From contig WNNJ02002966.1 of NCBI GenBank assembly GCA_012934845.2, positions 154,933 through 218,932 of the forward strand: DNA of 64,000 nucleotides. The letters are read 5' to 3'. Below the pieces are notes generated by a model. The model did no database searches and was not told where the DNA came from. It worked only from the letters and a program-made list of their open reading frames with translations. This stretch comes from Pomphorhynchus laevis. Lineage: Eukaryota > Acanthocephala > Palaeacanthocephala > Echinorhynchida > Pomphorhynchidae. Shown here in pieces: positions 19,795 through 30,345 of this stretch (its first letter is position 1; every line of letters begins with the position of its first letter). Position numbers and translations under genes: made by a program.

Positions 19795-21633
19795 GTGGCC
19801 GACGTATTTCAACTATGTGCATCTCAGCATAGTGGTGTGGAATTTGCCATTCATTCTCTCAGAGGCGAATATATGAATAACCATGACTTTGGTTTACTCG
19901 CGGTCGACGCGAGTAATGCATTCAATCGTATAAATCGCAAAGTGGCTATTAATAATATGCGGTACGTTTGCCCTGCGCTTGCGTGCGTCTTTGAGAATAT
20001 TTATTCAGTCGATGCTCAACTTGTCCTTGGTGGTGACTCGTTGTATTCAGAAGAGGGTGTAACGCAGGGCGACCCTCTTGCAATGGCAGTATTTGCAATG
20101 GCATCGTTACCATTAATTCGCAAAATACAGGATGAATGTCCGGGCATAATACAACGCTGGTTTGCGGATGACGCGAATTTTGTTGGACAACCACATGATC
20201 TTAAACGTGCTTGGAATATAATAGAGACATTTGGGCCAGGAATCGGCTATTTTGTAAATCCTTCGAAAACATGTTTGCTGCTTCATCACAAGCAAAGAGA
20301 CGTGGAACAGATGTTTCACGGAATAAAAATAGAGTATGACGGGATCGGAATATTGGGATCCTTCATTGGTACAACCAGTTACATAAAGCATGAGACACAT
20401 AAGAAAGTGGAAATGTGGACTCACTCAATTGGACGCATCAGCGAGGTATGTGAATCGGACCCACACATCGGTTTTATCGGACTATCGAAATCCTTACAAT
20501 GGAAGTGGACCCACTTTCTTAGAACAATCAATTGTCATGAGGACATGTTGGCTCCTTTACGTGAATCGCTGCTATTTCGCATATTTCCCGTCCTAACAAA
20601 GTATCAGATCTCCGATTCCATGTCAGTTGTGCTAAGCTCTCCTCTAAGACTAGGTGGAATTGGGATAATGGATCCAGTTTTCACATCGCATATTGAGCAT
20701 GATTCATCGCTAGCCATGGTAAAGTCATATACCTCCGGTGCTCGTGGAGCGGCACTTCGTGAACAGCAGACATCTATCAAACTTCTGATAACTACACAAA
20801 AACGGCGAATATTCACGGATCGTATAGCGAGCGTCAAAAACACACTATCCAACACCGAGCAGAAGGCGTTAGTGTTTGCTACAACATGTGGGGCATCTGC
20901 ATGGTTAAGTACTTGTCCAACCAAAACGGAAAATTTCATTCTCTCGCAAAACCAGTTTAGAGACGGTTTAGCAACCCGATACGGATGGATCCCAGAGGGG
21001 CTGCCATCAATTTGTGTATGTAACGCATCGTCGAGCCTTTCACACCTTCTCTCGTGCAAGCACGGTGGACTACCGATAATTCGTCATAACGAAATTAGAG
21101 ATATAATCGCATGTGAACTAACAACAGTTTGCCACGGGGTAGCCACGGAACCATGTTTACAAAGAGTAGACGATCGTGTTGTTTTTTCAAAGCACACTAC
21201 CACACGTGACGCCGAAGCAAGACTTGACATAGTCTGCAGCGGATTATACGAGAATCGGTTCGAGCGGACGTTTTTGGACGTCGTAGTATTTAACCCTCAT
21301 GCCGCATCGTGTTCTCAAGATGATAAAGCTGCATTCAGTTATCATGAAAGCCGAAAAAATGCCAAATATGAGGAACGAGTCACATGTATTGAGAGAGGAA
21401 TATTTGTGCCACTGGCGTTTTCGTGCTCAGGCGGAATTGGTCCAACAGCATTACACATTATTAAGCGTATCGCATGGTTGCAAGCGACCAGAAGAGAGGG
21501 TAGCTCGTACGCAGAATGTGTTGGCCGTTTAAAACGAAAGATCTCTGTCGTTCTATGCAGAGCCGCTTCCGAGTGTATAAGGGGCTACAGATCGGCTCGA
21601 AACCGCCCATACGCTCGAGGAACCAACGAATAA
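19795..21633 (+). CDS. Reverse transcriptase palm + restriction-like endonuclease domain
   Basis: 612 aa. RT motif A is LLAVDASNAFNRI, motif B is TQGDPLAMAVF, motif C is WFADDANF (FADD, not YADD), and motif D is GYFVNPSKT. Beyond the thumb, a Cys/His element (CVCNASSSLSHLLSCKHGG, about residues 403-421) precedes a PD-(D/E)XK-like region: ARLDIV, then FLDVVVFNP, then ESRKNAKY and FVPLAFSCSGGIG. That order (RT, Cys/His finger, REL endonuclease) is the architecture of R2/CRE/NeSL-type non-LTR elements. No capsid, protease, integrase or tyrosine recombinase is visible. The open frame here starts upstream of the ATG and belongs to the same RT as the preceding ORF. It is followed by about 170 bp before the right direct repeat. 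Exact clade unknown. Confidence 0.82.
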   Translation: MADVFQLCASQHSGVEFAIHSLRGEYMNNHDFGLLAVDASNAFNRINRKVAINNMRYVCPALACVFENIYSVDAQLVLGGDSLYSEEGVTQGDPLAMAVFAMASLPLIRKIQDECPGIIQRWFADDANFVGQPHDLKRAWNIIETFGPGIGYFVNPSKTCLLLHHKQRDVEQMFHGIKIEYDGIGILGSFIGTTSYIKHETHKKVEMWTHSIGRISEVCESDPHIGFIGLSKSLQWKWTHFLRTINCHEDMLAPLRESLLFRIFPVLTKYQISDSMSVVLSSPLRLGGIGIMDPVFTSHIEHDSSLAMVKSYTSGARGAALREQQTSIKLLITTQKRRIFTDRIASVKNTLSNTEQKALVFATTCGASAWLSTCPTKTENFILSQNQFRDGLATRYGWIPEGLPSICVCNASSSLSHLLSCKHGGLPIIRHNEIRDIIACELTTVCHGVATEPCLQRVDDRVVFSKHTTTRDAEARLDIVCSGLYENRFERTFLDVVVFNPHAASCSQDDKAAFSYHESRKNAKYEERVTCIERGIFVPLAFSCSGGIGPTALHIIKRIAWLQATRREGSSYAECVGRLKRKISVVLCRAASECIRGYRSARNRPYARGTNE

Positions 21634-21800
21634 CAGCTGTCAGGAAATAACTTCCCTTACACGCTGAAGGAAATGGAACGTCAAGGAGACGCATAAATAT
21701 TCAAACGTATTTTTATCAATGTTATTAACGCTAATATTATATGACCCATTTGCGGGTAACAATGCTTGTAAAATTTTCGAATAAAATTATTATTAAAAAA

Positions 21801-23076
21801 TAATAATAATAGTTCATTTTTGTGATCCTGATGATATCAGGATCTATTGAAATATTGTAATTTTTTTAAATAAAGGGAAATATTTCCTTATTTGTTCCAG
21901 TAAAATACTATATAATCGAAAATGGAAGGAGATTATAGGTTTAGTGTGTATTATTAAAAGTACATTTTCAAACTAAAGTTATATAAAAAACCTTATAACG
22001 TTTTAAAAAAGAACTTTTTAATGATTTATTCAATGATGTAATTCGAATATAAAAATAGATGAGCATTTGATCACTTCTATTTTAAGCTTTTAAGCGGTAA
22101 GACTATATTTCAAAGCAGTTGGGATATGTTATTATTATAAAATAATAAAATATAGGCAGCTGGAAATTCTCTTAAAGCTTGCTTTACTAGGTGAATGGGT
22201 AAGCATTCACCTAATAAAGATTTAAAAAATAAATTAAAATTCAATATTTATAATTTCAAATAATTATATATATTTATATTTGATAAATATAAATCAAAAT
22301 TACGCAAAATTTATTATGCAAGCCAGATAATCGGACGTTATTATCAATAAAAAATAAGTATGAGCATAAAAACTTATAATTTAAATATCAATTTTATTTA
22401 AAGACTAAGATAGATAACAATGAGCAACGATTATTATTAAAAACTATCCATATGCACGAGCTTTATGGAATAGTACTGTAATAGTACTATTACAGTATAA
22501 TAGTATTATTATAGTATGTAATATGGGATATATATTGTAAATAAAAATCTAACAATAATTTTATTTAAGAAATATGCTCATTCTGGCCTATTTTTATTTA
22601 TTTTTATTACAAGGCCATGATGAAAATAAATTGATTTTATTATTGTATTTCGCTAATTCCTAGAATAATTCTTTAGAATATTTTCAAACAAAATTGAGAG
22701 AGTATTTTTAAAACAAAATTCTTTTCATTTTTTTTGAAAATATTCTGAAGGTGTGTTAATAGGAACTAGCGCAATACAATAATAAAATCAATTTATTTTC
22801 CTCTATGTTAATGTGATTAAAATAAGTTAAATGATTTTACGAATCTAAAATATTAAAGTTATTATTGCTCTTGCAATATTAAATATATAAATATTTATAC
22901 TTGATAAATATAAATCAAAATTACGCAAAATTTAAAATTATTACAATCTTATTATAAAAATACTCCAATATAGATTTATTTATAACTAATTATAAACATT
23001 ACTAATGAAAAATAAATATATAATTAAGCAAATTTGATTTGAATTATCAAATTTATATTGTTATATATTATATTTA
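21801..23076 (+). repeat. Right 1,276-bp direct repeat of the RT/endonuclease element
   Basis: It matches 17096-18371 at an offset of 4,705. The right-hand match ends at ...TATTATATTTA; beyond it the flanks differ completely. The 5' side begins at the run TAATAATAATAGTTC. It follows the RT stop codon by 167 bp and so overlaps what would be the 3' UTR. Confidence 0.85.
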
Positions 23077-25199
23077 TCTTTAAATTATAAATTCAAATAT
23101 AAATCAAAATTCCACTATAAATCAAAATATAAAAGAATACATGAGTAAAAGCAACTTGAAAATATAAACAAATTATAAGCAAACTATTTTTCAAAGTAAA
23201 ATAGTTAAGTTCTAAAATATCTTATTATCCTGTAAAATAATAATTATATTACAGTCAATTATATTAATGAATATAATAAGTATAGGATATACTTATTATA
23301 ACGAGTTTAATAGGTATATGATACTTATTAATACTAATATAATAATATTAGTTATTAATAGCCAGAATATAATAGTCAATGATAAGTCAGAATATAATAA
23401 GTCAATAGGATATTTTTAATTTTGTTTTAGATTATAAAGTAGAAAGCTGGAAGAAATAATATAATATTTAATTTATATTGAGTTACTATTCGTAGTAATA
23501 AAAATAAATTGTATACTTTTAACAGTTATTCTAGAAACAATATATTTATTAGGATATAATTTTATTATTTAAGATATAAGTTTCGTGGTAAACATCTCTT
23601 TCCAAGAAAATTTACCTTCGATTAAATTATCGGGATAAAAGTTTAATTTTTGATACCCGGGTGGGGATATAGATTTTAATATAAACAAATGTGATTAAAA
23701 ATTTGTAACTATTATTAATTTAATAATTATTAATTATTAATTTTATTATTAAATTATTAAATTATTTGCGGGTAACCCAATATTTTGTGTATAAAATTTT
23801 TGATTTACAAAAAAAATATTAAATTATTAATTATTATAAAAAAACAGGCTAATTCAAATAGTTAGTATATTTTTTAATGAAATTTTTTAAATTTCATTTA
23901 AAAAATACATATTATGGAGATTAATACTTCAATAAAAAATTTACAGCCGAAATTTGAAATTACAAAGAAATTGACATTTGCCTACTATCAAGTATGCTTG
24001 AATTATCTTGACGATTATTAAAAACAGGCATCAACTGTCATTTACACGCAATCAACCTCACTTTATATAATCATCGTGTTATCGTAGAGATGTCGTTAAA
24101 TGACAAAAGAATCACTATTTTATTCGCCTCAAGGTTTATGAATTAAGACAGATACTGAGTCAAATCTTTATGACATTCAGGTCATGTATATTACCGCAGG
24201 CTAAAATTAATGGAAATTTAATGAAAAATTGTTTCGTTAAAAATTCGTTTAATTGAGTATTGCTTATAATTAAACAAAACTAATGTTTTAATGATCAAAA
24301 TTAGCTTTATGGATATAACGTAAGTGATTATGATCCAAATTAGGATAGTGAAAAAGTTAAAGACATTTCTTAACAATCAAATATTAAAGTGTAAAACTTA
24401 GATATTGACAATCAAACAAATCTCAAGTGTTTGACCTTCTACGATATCACATATCGTAAAATCTTAGATATCTGTTAACAATATTCTGTATTTTTCTTCC
24501 AAATTACGAGTATAATATTTTGAATAATTAAAATATAAGCAAAGTGTCCAATAACCTTGGATTCGTGTTTGTAATTCTTGATGCCGCTTCTATAACACTA
24601 TTGCCAGCTTCGACCAGAATATTATCTAGATAAAATCGATAAAATGAAATCTCAATAAAATAAGGATAATATGGTAAATTTTTAGTTGACATTTTGATCT
24701 TTTTACGATCAAAATGATGCTAATATATCTATCAAAGTGCTAGAAGAATCTGGGACATTTTTTGTTATATATTATTAAATATATTATATATACTATAACA
24801 TATATAATATATATTATATAATATATAATTATTATATATTTTATTAAACTTTGTATGGACATTTATTTAGACTTACTCTAAATATGCCTAAAGAAATATA
24901 TTTCTAAATAATGTTGTTAAAAATTTTGATTTTTTTTGTAAATAATTTAAAATTTCGCCTGGAATGTGACCATTTGCCCAATCGCTTCATGTGACATAAT
25001 TTGAATAACAGTTAATTTAACATCTTTTTAATAACAATAAAAGGATAATGATTGTCTAAAAACTATAACGATTGTCTAAAAAACTATAACGATTGTCTAA
25101 AAAATTTAAAAATAATTTCGTATATTTTTGGATTACCATCGTAAGAATACTATAACATTTTTAAAGATGGATAATAAATAATATACTTTGTATTAGAAT
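23077..25199. other. AT-rich intergenic stretch with simple repeats
   Basis: No gene. 24765-24840 is a TA/ATATT low-complexity run. 25040-25105 holds three copies of a roughly 21-bp unit (AACGATTGTCTAAAAAACTA with variants). 23230-23420 is rich in TATTAATA/ATAATA motifs. Confidence 0.55.
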
Positions 25200-25221
25200 A
25201 AGATAATAGATAGTTTTATCA

Positions 25222-25410
25222 GAGGAAATATATCATTAGCATGTATTTGGCCCCGCTGCTATGTTGGGTAGAGGAGTTAGGAGCCAAAACCTGATAGCAT
25301 AGTAGTTCCTCCTGATGACCCCAAATTCTTATTCTGATACAACGTCTGTTATTTATTAGTCAATTCATAAAAATGACGTTTATACTATATAATCAAATGA
25401 ATCAGAGAAA
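25222..25410 (+). repeat. Penelope-associated structured repeat, copy 1
   Basis: It begins GAGGAAATATATCATTAGC and runs through TTTGGCCCCGCTGCTATG, GGAGCC, TAGCATAGTAG and CCTGATGACC, then a T-rich tail with TTATTCTGATACAACGTCTG. Upstream (25165-25200) is the complement of the Penelope 3' flank (AATATACTTTGTATTAGAAT), which links it to that family. The head can pair as TCATTAG with CTGATGA, GGCCCC with GG-GCC, and GCTAT with ATAGC. See the copies at 25407, 25722, 27410 and 46745. Confidence 0.7.
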
Positions 25411-25610
25411 ATACATCATTAGCATGTATTTGGCCCCGCTGCTATGTTGGGTAGAGAAGTTAGGGGCCGAAACCTGGTAGCATAGCAGTTCCTCCTGATG
25501 ATTTCTTTTCCTTATTCTGTTACTTATCGTCTATTATTTATTTGTCAATTCATAAAAATGACTTTTTAAATTTCAATTTTTTATTTTAACTTGATTTAAA
25601 TTATAGAAAA
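25407..25610 (+). repeat. Penelope-associated structured repeat, copy 2
   Basis: Best-formed head. TCATTAG (25416-25422) pairs with CTGATGA (25495-25501), GGCCCC (25432-25437) with GGGGCC (25463-25468), and CTGCTATG (about 25439-25446) with CATAGCAG (25481-25488). The last two helices interlock as a pseudoknot. GAAAC (25469-25473) sits between them. Confidence 0.7.
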
Positions 25611-25721
25611 TTTAAAAACAATTATTAATTTTATTATTTAATTATTAAATTTTGATTTAGCATTATTATGTTTTGTTTATTTTATAATTATATTAAATAC
25701 GTAGAATTCAAATTTAATAAG

Positions 25722-25890
25722 AGGAAACACGTCATTAGCATGTATTTGGCCCCGCTGTTATGTTGAATCGAGGGATAAGGGCCGAAAACTAATAACATGT
25801 CAGTTCTTAGTGATTAACTCTAATCCTTTTTCTTATGCATCGTCTGTTATTTATTTTTCAATTCAAAAGATTGACTTATATAATCTTATA
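25722..25890 (+). repeat. Penelope-associated structured repeat, copy 3
   Basis: A diverged copy in which changes preserve pairing. GTCATTAG (25731-25738) faces TTAGTGAT, GGCCC faces GGGCC, and TGTTAT faces ATAACA where copies 1 and 2 have TGCTAT and TAGCA. Confidence 0.65.
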
Positions 25891-27405
25891 TAATTAATTA
25901 CTTACTATATCGTATAAAATACGTAGACTCAATAATCTGATCTGATATCCTATGAAGTATAGTTTATTTTATTCTTTAATACTTTAGGTTTCTGCGAATA
26001 GGCCAAAATATGAAATTATTTTCAATTTCACAATTCATGTTTTAAATAGCTTATTATCTTATGATCATGAGTTTAATCTAAATAATTACTCATTATATAA
26101 ATTATATAAAATCATATATAATCATTTATTATATATAATTATTTATCTTTATTTTTAATTTATAAATATTATAAAATACGTAGACTTAGTTATCTGATCT
26201 GATTCTAATGGAAAATACATTAGTAAAGTTCTACTTTATATTACATAAATGTTAGATGATTATAATTAAATAATTAAAAAAATTATAATTAAAAAATAAA
26301 TAAAATCTGCAACTTATACAAATTTAAATTATTATTTTGGTAAATCAGTTTATTGGAACGGATTAAACATTAATCTGATCTTAAAAATAGGTAGGAATTA
26401 TTATTTTCAACACAAAATTATATTTTATTAATTTTAAATTATTTGTAAATTATATTAAATTATATAGAAACGTTCAATTTGTAAATTCTTAATTTATACT
26501 CGTAGTTCTGTATTCACATGAGTTTATTGTTGTAGAATCAATAGCTATCACGATTAAATAAAATGATTCATAGCAAAATCAAATAAAGATTACTCACTTG
26601 TACCGTTGCTCATTGAGATAAGTTGGAACTTGGAAATAAAAAATGTTTTACAAAAGAAACGTCAGTTTCACGACTTAAAATATAGGCAAGGTAGTTTATA
26701 CTTCAATGAACGTAAATAGCGTGTTATTTTGAATATGCAATGATAACACTTATCATTTTTTATTTCGGCATTGTGGCAAAATAAAATATCAATAAAAATA
26801 GTGTATTTTTACATTTTCTAAATTTTGATAGAAACCTCTGCAATTATCTCTATCTTATTGAAAAAAGTTTCGCTAGCATATGAAAATATAAAAAACAAAG
26901 TGTACTGCAATACTATTTTTGTATTCAATTGCGAAGATAACAAGACAAATACAATCAAGGATAATGTGCAGTAATGGCAATAAATAACGACTGAGATATA
27001 AAAAAGAAGAAAAATACAAATATAATTAGGTGTGAATTTGATAGTATAATTTCAAGATAAAAGTCTAGAAGCAAATAATTAATAAAAAATAATAATTCAT
27101 CAATTCATTTTTTAATAAGAAACAAAAAATAATAGAAAAAAAAAACAAAAAAATATTTAAAAACTTAAGAAATCGTACAAAAATACATAATCAAATCAGC
27201 TAACTGAGTCTACGTATTTAATATAATTATAAAATAAACAAAACATAATAATGCTAAATCAAAATTTAATAATTAAATAATAAAATTAATAATTGTTTTA
27301 AGATTTTTTATAATTTAAATCAAGTTAAAATAAAAAATTGAAATTAAAAATAAAAGTCATTTATTTTACTAATTTATTTATTCATTTACTAATAAATAAC
27401 AGACG
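25891..27405. other. AT-rich intergenic stretch
   Basis: No gene. Near 25920, 26170 and 27195 it carries copies of the roughly 25-bp motif ACGTAGACTCAGTTAGCTGA (either strand), also found in the fold-back arms at 5 kb. Confidence 0.5.
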
Positions 27406-27540
27406 TTGTATCAGAATAAGGATTAGAGGCCATTAGAAGGAACTGCAATACTATAAGTTTTCGGCCCCTAACTCCTCTATTCAGCATAGAAGAGTGGCAA
27501 AATATGTGTTAAGGACGGATTTCCTCTGATAAAACTATCT
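27406..27540 (-). repeat. Penelope-associated structured repeat, copy 4
   Basis: A minus-strand copy lying just 3' of the Penelope RT at 27657, in the same orientation. The sense strand reads GAGGAAATCCGTCCTTAACA ... GGGGCCGAAAAC ... CTAATGGCC. Here TCCTTA faces TAATGG, a replacement of the TCATTAG/CTGATGA pair that still pairs at most positions. Confidence 0.7.
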
Positions 27541-28260
27541 AGTATCTTATTCTAGTACAAAGTATATTATTTATTATCCATCCATAAAAATTTTCCGATG
27601 ATGATGTTAAATTTATTTTTAATATTATTGTGTTGATTTATATATTTTACTATTTACTATTTGATTTTATTTTTATAGTAACCTGGTTCAAAATATGTAT
27701 CTATTAAATTATTTAAATGATTTTGAAGAAAGCCAATATCGTTACAAATTGTTGCAATTCTTAAAATTTCATTATTTAATGTATTATATTTTATATTATA
27801 TGGTATGCATGAATGCTCATGCAAAAATATGTTTCTTGTAAATTTAAATATGTCATCTTTACGATATAAATTAATAGTAGTTTTAGTTAATGTTAATTTA
27901 ATGTTCATATCTAGATATACACCTTCTTTATCATTAATATTGGTTTTGTTAAGAATAAGGCTTTCTGGATAAATGTGCTCACTAATTGAATAAAAATTAT
28001 TAGAATTAAATACACATATATCATCAATATATCGAAACATATATTTCATATCATTATATAATTTAGATTTATTTTTTAAACACTTATGAACAAATTCATA
28101 TTCTATAAAGCTTAAAAACAAGTCAGCTATAATTGGGCTACTATTACCACCCATTGGAACACCTTTTACTTGTCTAAATATTGATGTCTCTACTTTTAAA
28201 TAATTTTGATTTATCAAAATATTTAAGGATTCTAATAATTCAATTTTATCCATATATTTA
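27541..28260 (-). mobile_element. Penelope-like element copy, RT core and C-terminus
   Basis: The open stretch 27657-28253 (198 aa) carries FRQVKGVPMGGNSSPIIADLFLSF (RT motif B region), MFRYIDDICVFN (catalytic YIDD) and YLDMNIKLT downstream. These are diagnostic of Penelope-like RTs. The protein ends soon after the thumb (NLIDTYFEPGYYKNKIK), without a C-terminal GIY-YIG domain. It is 5' truncated at about 28260, where the DSSTLYTN-type N-terminal RT motif would lie. Mostly intact within the fragment. Confidence 0.88.
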
Positions 28261-28750
28261 AATTTACTTGATGGTTTAATTTTTGTTAGATAGGCGTTAT
28301 AATTATTATAACATATAAAAATTATAAGAGTTTAATACAATATATCATCAATATATCGAAATATATATTTTTATATTATAAATTGATTGTTTACTCATAT
28401 TGGATTATTTATTGGTTGAGAGAGTGAAGTAAAATATTTATTTAATCGAATTTATATAAGCAATATAAATTAAAAGTAGTTTTAATTGATGTTAATTTAA
28501 TGTTCATGTTCAGATATACACCTTCTTTATTATCCATAATAGTTTTATAAAGAAAAAGGCTACCTGGATAAATTTGTCCACTTATTGGATAAAAATTATT
28601 AGAGTTAAATACAATATATCATCAATATATCGAAATATATATATCATATATTTATTAATACATTAATAATGCATTAATGTATAATAATGTATAAATTTTA
28701 TTAATTTCGTCATGAATTTTTTAAACAGTTATGGACAAATTCGTATTCTA
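28261..28750 (-). mobile_element. Decayed Penelope-like fragments
   Basis: Pieces of the same RT in the same orientation recur (28460-28640 matches the 27890-28050 region) between two better copies, mixed with AT-rich filler. They look like partial duplications or older truncated insertions. Confidence 0.6.
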
Positions 28751-29500
28751 CAAAGTTTAAACATAAGTTAAACTTGAGCTACTATTATTACCACCCATCG
28801 GAACACCTTTTACTTGTCTAAATAAAGATGTCCCTACTTTTAAATAATTTTGATTTATCAAAATATTTAAGGATTCTATTAATTCAATTTTATCCATATA
28901 TTTATATTTATTTGATGGTTTAATTTTTGTTAGATAGGCGTTATAATTATTATAACATATATATGTATATCTTTTTCCGAATATAAGATTAATTAATTTT
29001 ACTAACGCTTCTTTAATATCTACTAAATCTAGATTTGTATAAAGCGTACTAAAATCGTATGTATTTATATTTTGAAAATTTATTCCTTTTGTCTGTTCTA
29101 AAAATTCGTTTGTAGAATTAATACTGAAATAGTGTTTTATACCAGTATTAATTTCGATTACCTTGCAATATTTTTTAAAGTGTGCTTTAATTACTATAAG
29201 TATTTTATTCATATAGACAGAAAGTTGTTTTAATGTACATTTAAACGCACCACATATGAACCAAGGGTTTATTCGATGCTTATGTAATTTTGGATTTCAA
29301 TATAATATAGGTATAGTTTTATTATCTGATTCAATTTTATACCCTTTCTTATCCATTATAGAACAACGACTTGTAATAATTGTTTCTAAATTTAAATCAC
29401 TACATTCATATGTTGTGTTTATATTTAAACAATTTTCACCATTTTTACAAATGATGAACATTTGCGAATTATGTTTCATACAAAATTAAACAATCAATTA
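28751..29500 (-). mobile_element. Penelope-like element copy, N-terminal half of RT
   Basis: 28757-29212 encodes 151 aa with NTYDFSTLYTNLDLVDIKEAL (the Penelope motif-A block) through FRQVKGVPMGGN. Upstream, 29297-29479 encodes CSIMDKKGYKIESDNKTIPILY and, with stops, a WIPKLHK-like region before it. It covers the part of the RT missing from the 27657-28253 copy. It ends at 28757 in an altered frame after VPMGGN. Confidence 0.85.
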
Positions 29501-29504
29501 AATA

Positions 29505-30345
29505 CTTCTGGTTGTGGCACGATATTATCGTATTCTAACGATCGTATTCTAATGATACGTAGAGATCGTATTCTAACGATCTCCTACCAAAAGTAATATA
29601 CAGAAATGTATATCTACACCACTGGAGCAGCCATCCTAGTGGTTGTAGCGTTGAATCGCGATACGGACGTCCTGAGTTCAAATCCGATCAGCATCAGTGT
29701 ACGGATAAAGCAGATAACAAGCGTCGGCACGTGAAATGTTTCGATCCTACCAAAAGTAACATATAGAAATGTATATTACTTTTTATGTATATCTACACCA
29801 CTAGAGCAGCCAGCCTAGTGGTTGTATCATTGAATCGCGATCCGGACGTCTTGAGTTCAAATCCGATCAGCATCAGTGTACGGAGAAAGCAGATAACAAG
29901 GGTCGACACGTGAAATGTAGGTCTGGGTCAGCAGCTGATGAGACCCACCCAGACTGATCTTGGAGCAGCCAGCCTAGTGGCTGTATCGTTAAATCGCGAT
30001 ACAGACGTCCTGAGTTCAAATCCGATCAGCATCAGTGTACGGACTGATTAGTAGCGTCCGGCTGTATCAAAAATAAATCAATACATGTGAGGATAATATC
30101 GTGCCACAATCGAAAAAAAGAGAATTAAGAGAATTCTAGTCGGCGAGACTGATTAGTAGCGTCATTATGTATCAAAAATAAGATCAATCATAAGATCAAA
30201 AATAAGATCAAAAATGAAACCACCCAGACTGATTAGTAGCGTCTTGCTGTATCAAAAATAAGATCAATACCTGTGAGGATAATATCATGCCACAATCCAA
30301 AAAAAGAGAGAATTAAGAGAATTCTATTTGCCGGCGAGCAATTTT
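29505..30345 (+). mobile_element. Cluster of tRNA-derived SINE copies
   Basis: At least three heads (29622, 29800 and 29961) begin GGAGCAGCCAGCCTAGTGGT and contain pol III-like boxes: A box about TAGTGGTTGTATCGTT, and B box GAGTTCAAATCC. Tail segments (ACTGATTAGTAGCGTC ... GGATAATATCGTGCCACAA) recur at 30045, 30135 and 30225, and inverted at 29505-29530. The copy 29800-29958 continues through GGGTCGACACG (29900) to CTGATGAGACCC (29935-29946), the hammerhead-like blocks discussed in the findings. The next head then interrupts it. The SINE has no coding capacity and must be mobilised by a LINE or other RT, which one is unknown. Confidence 0.82.

Noticed and set aside
19949-21059. Minus-strand ORFs within the RT gene
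   Set aside because: They are antisense shadows of a clearly coding frame, with no domain of their own.
17096-23076. Calling the direct-repeat-flanked RT element an LTR retrotransposon
   Set aside because: The RT motifs, the Cys/His finger and the C-terminal restriction-like endonuclease are of the non-LTR type, and there is no gag, protease, RNase H or integrase. The direct repeats alone do not make it an LTR element.
25463-25501. GAAAC and CTGATGA in the Penelope-associated repeat read as a hammerhead
   Set aside because: The stems on either side do not match hammerhead pairing. CTGATGA pairs better with the upstream TCATTAG in all copies.
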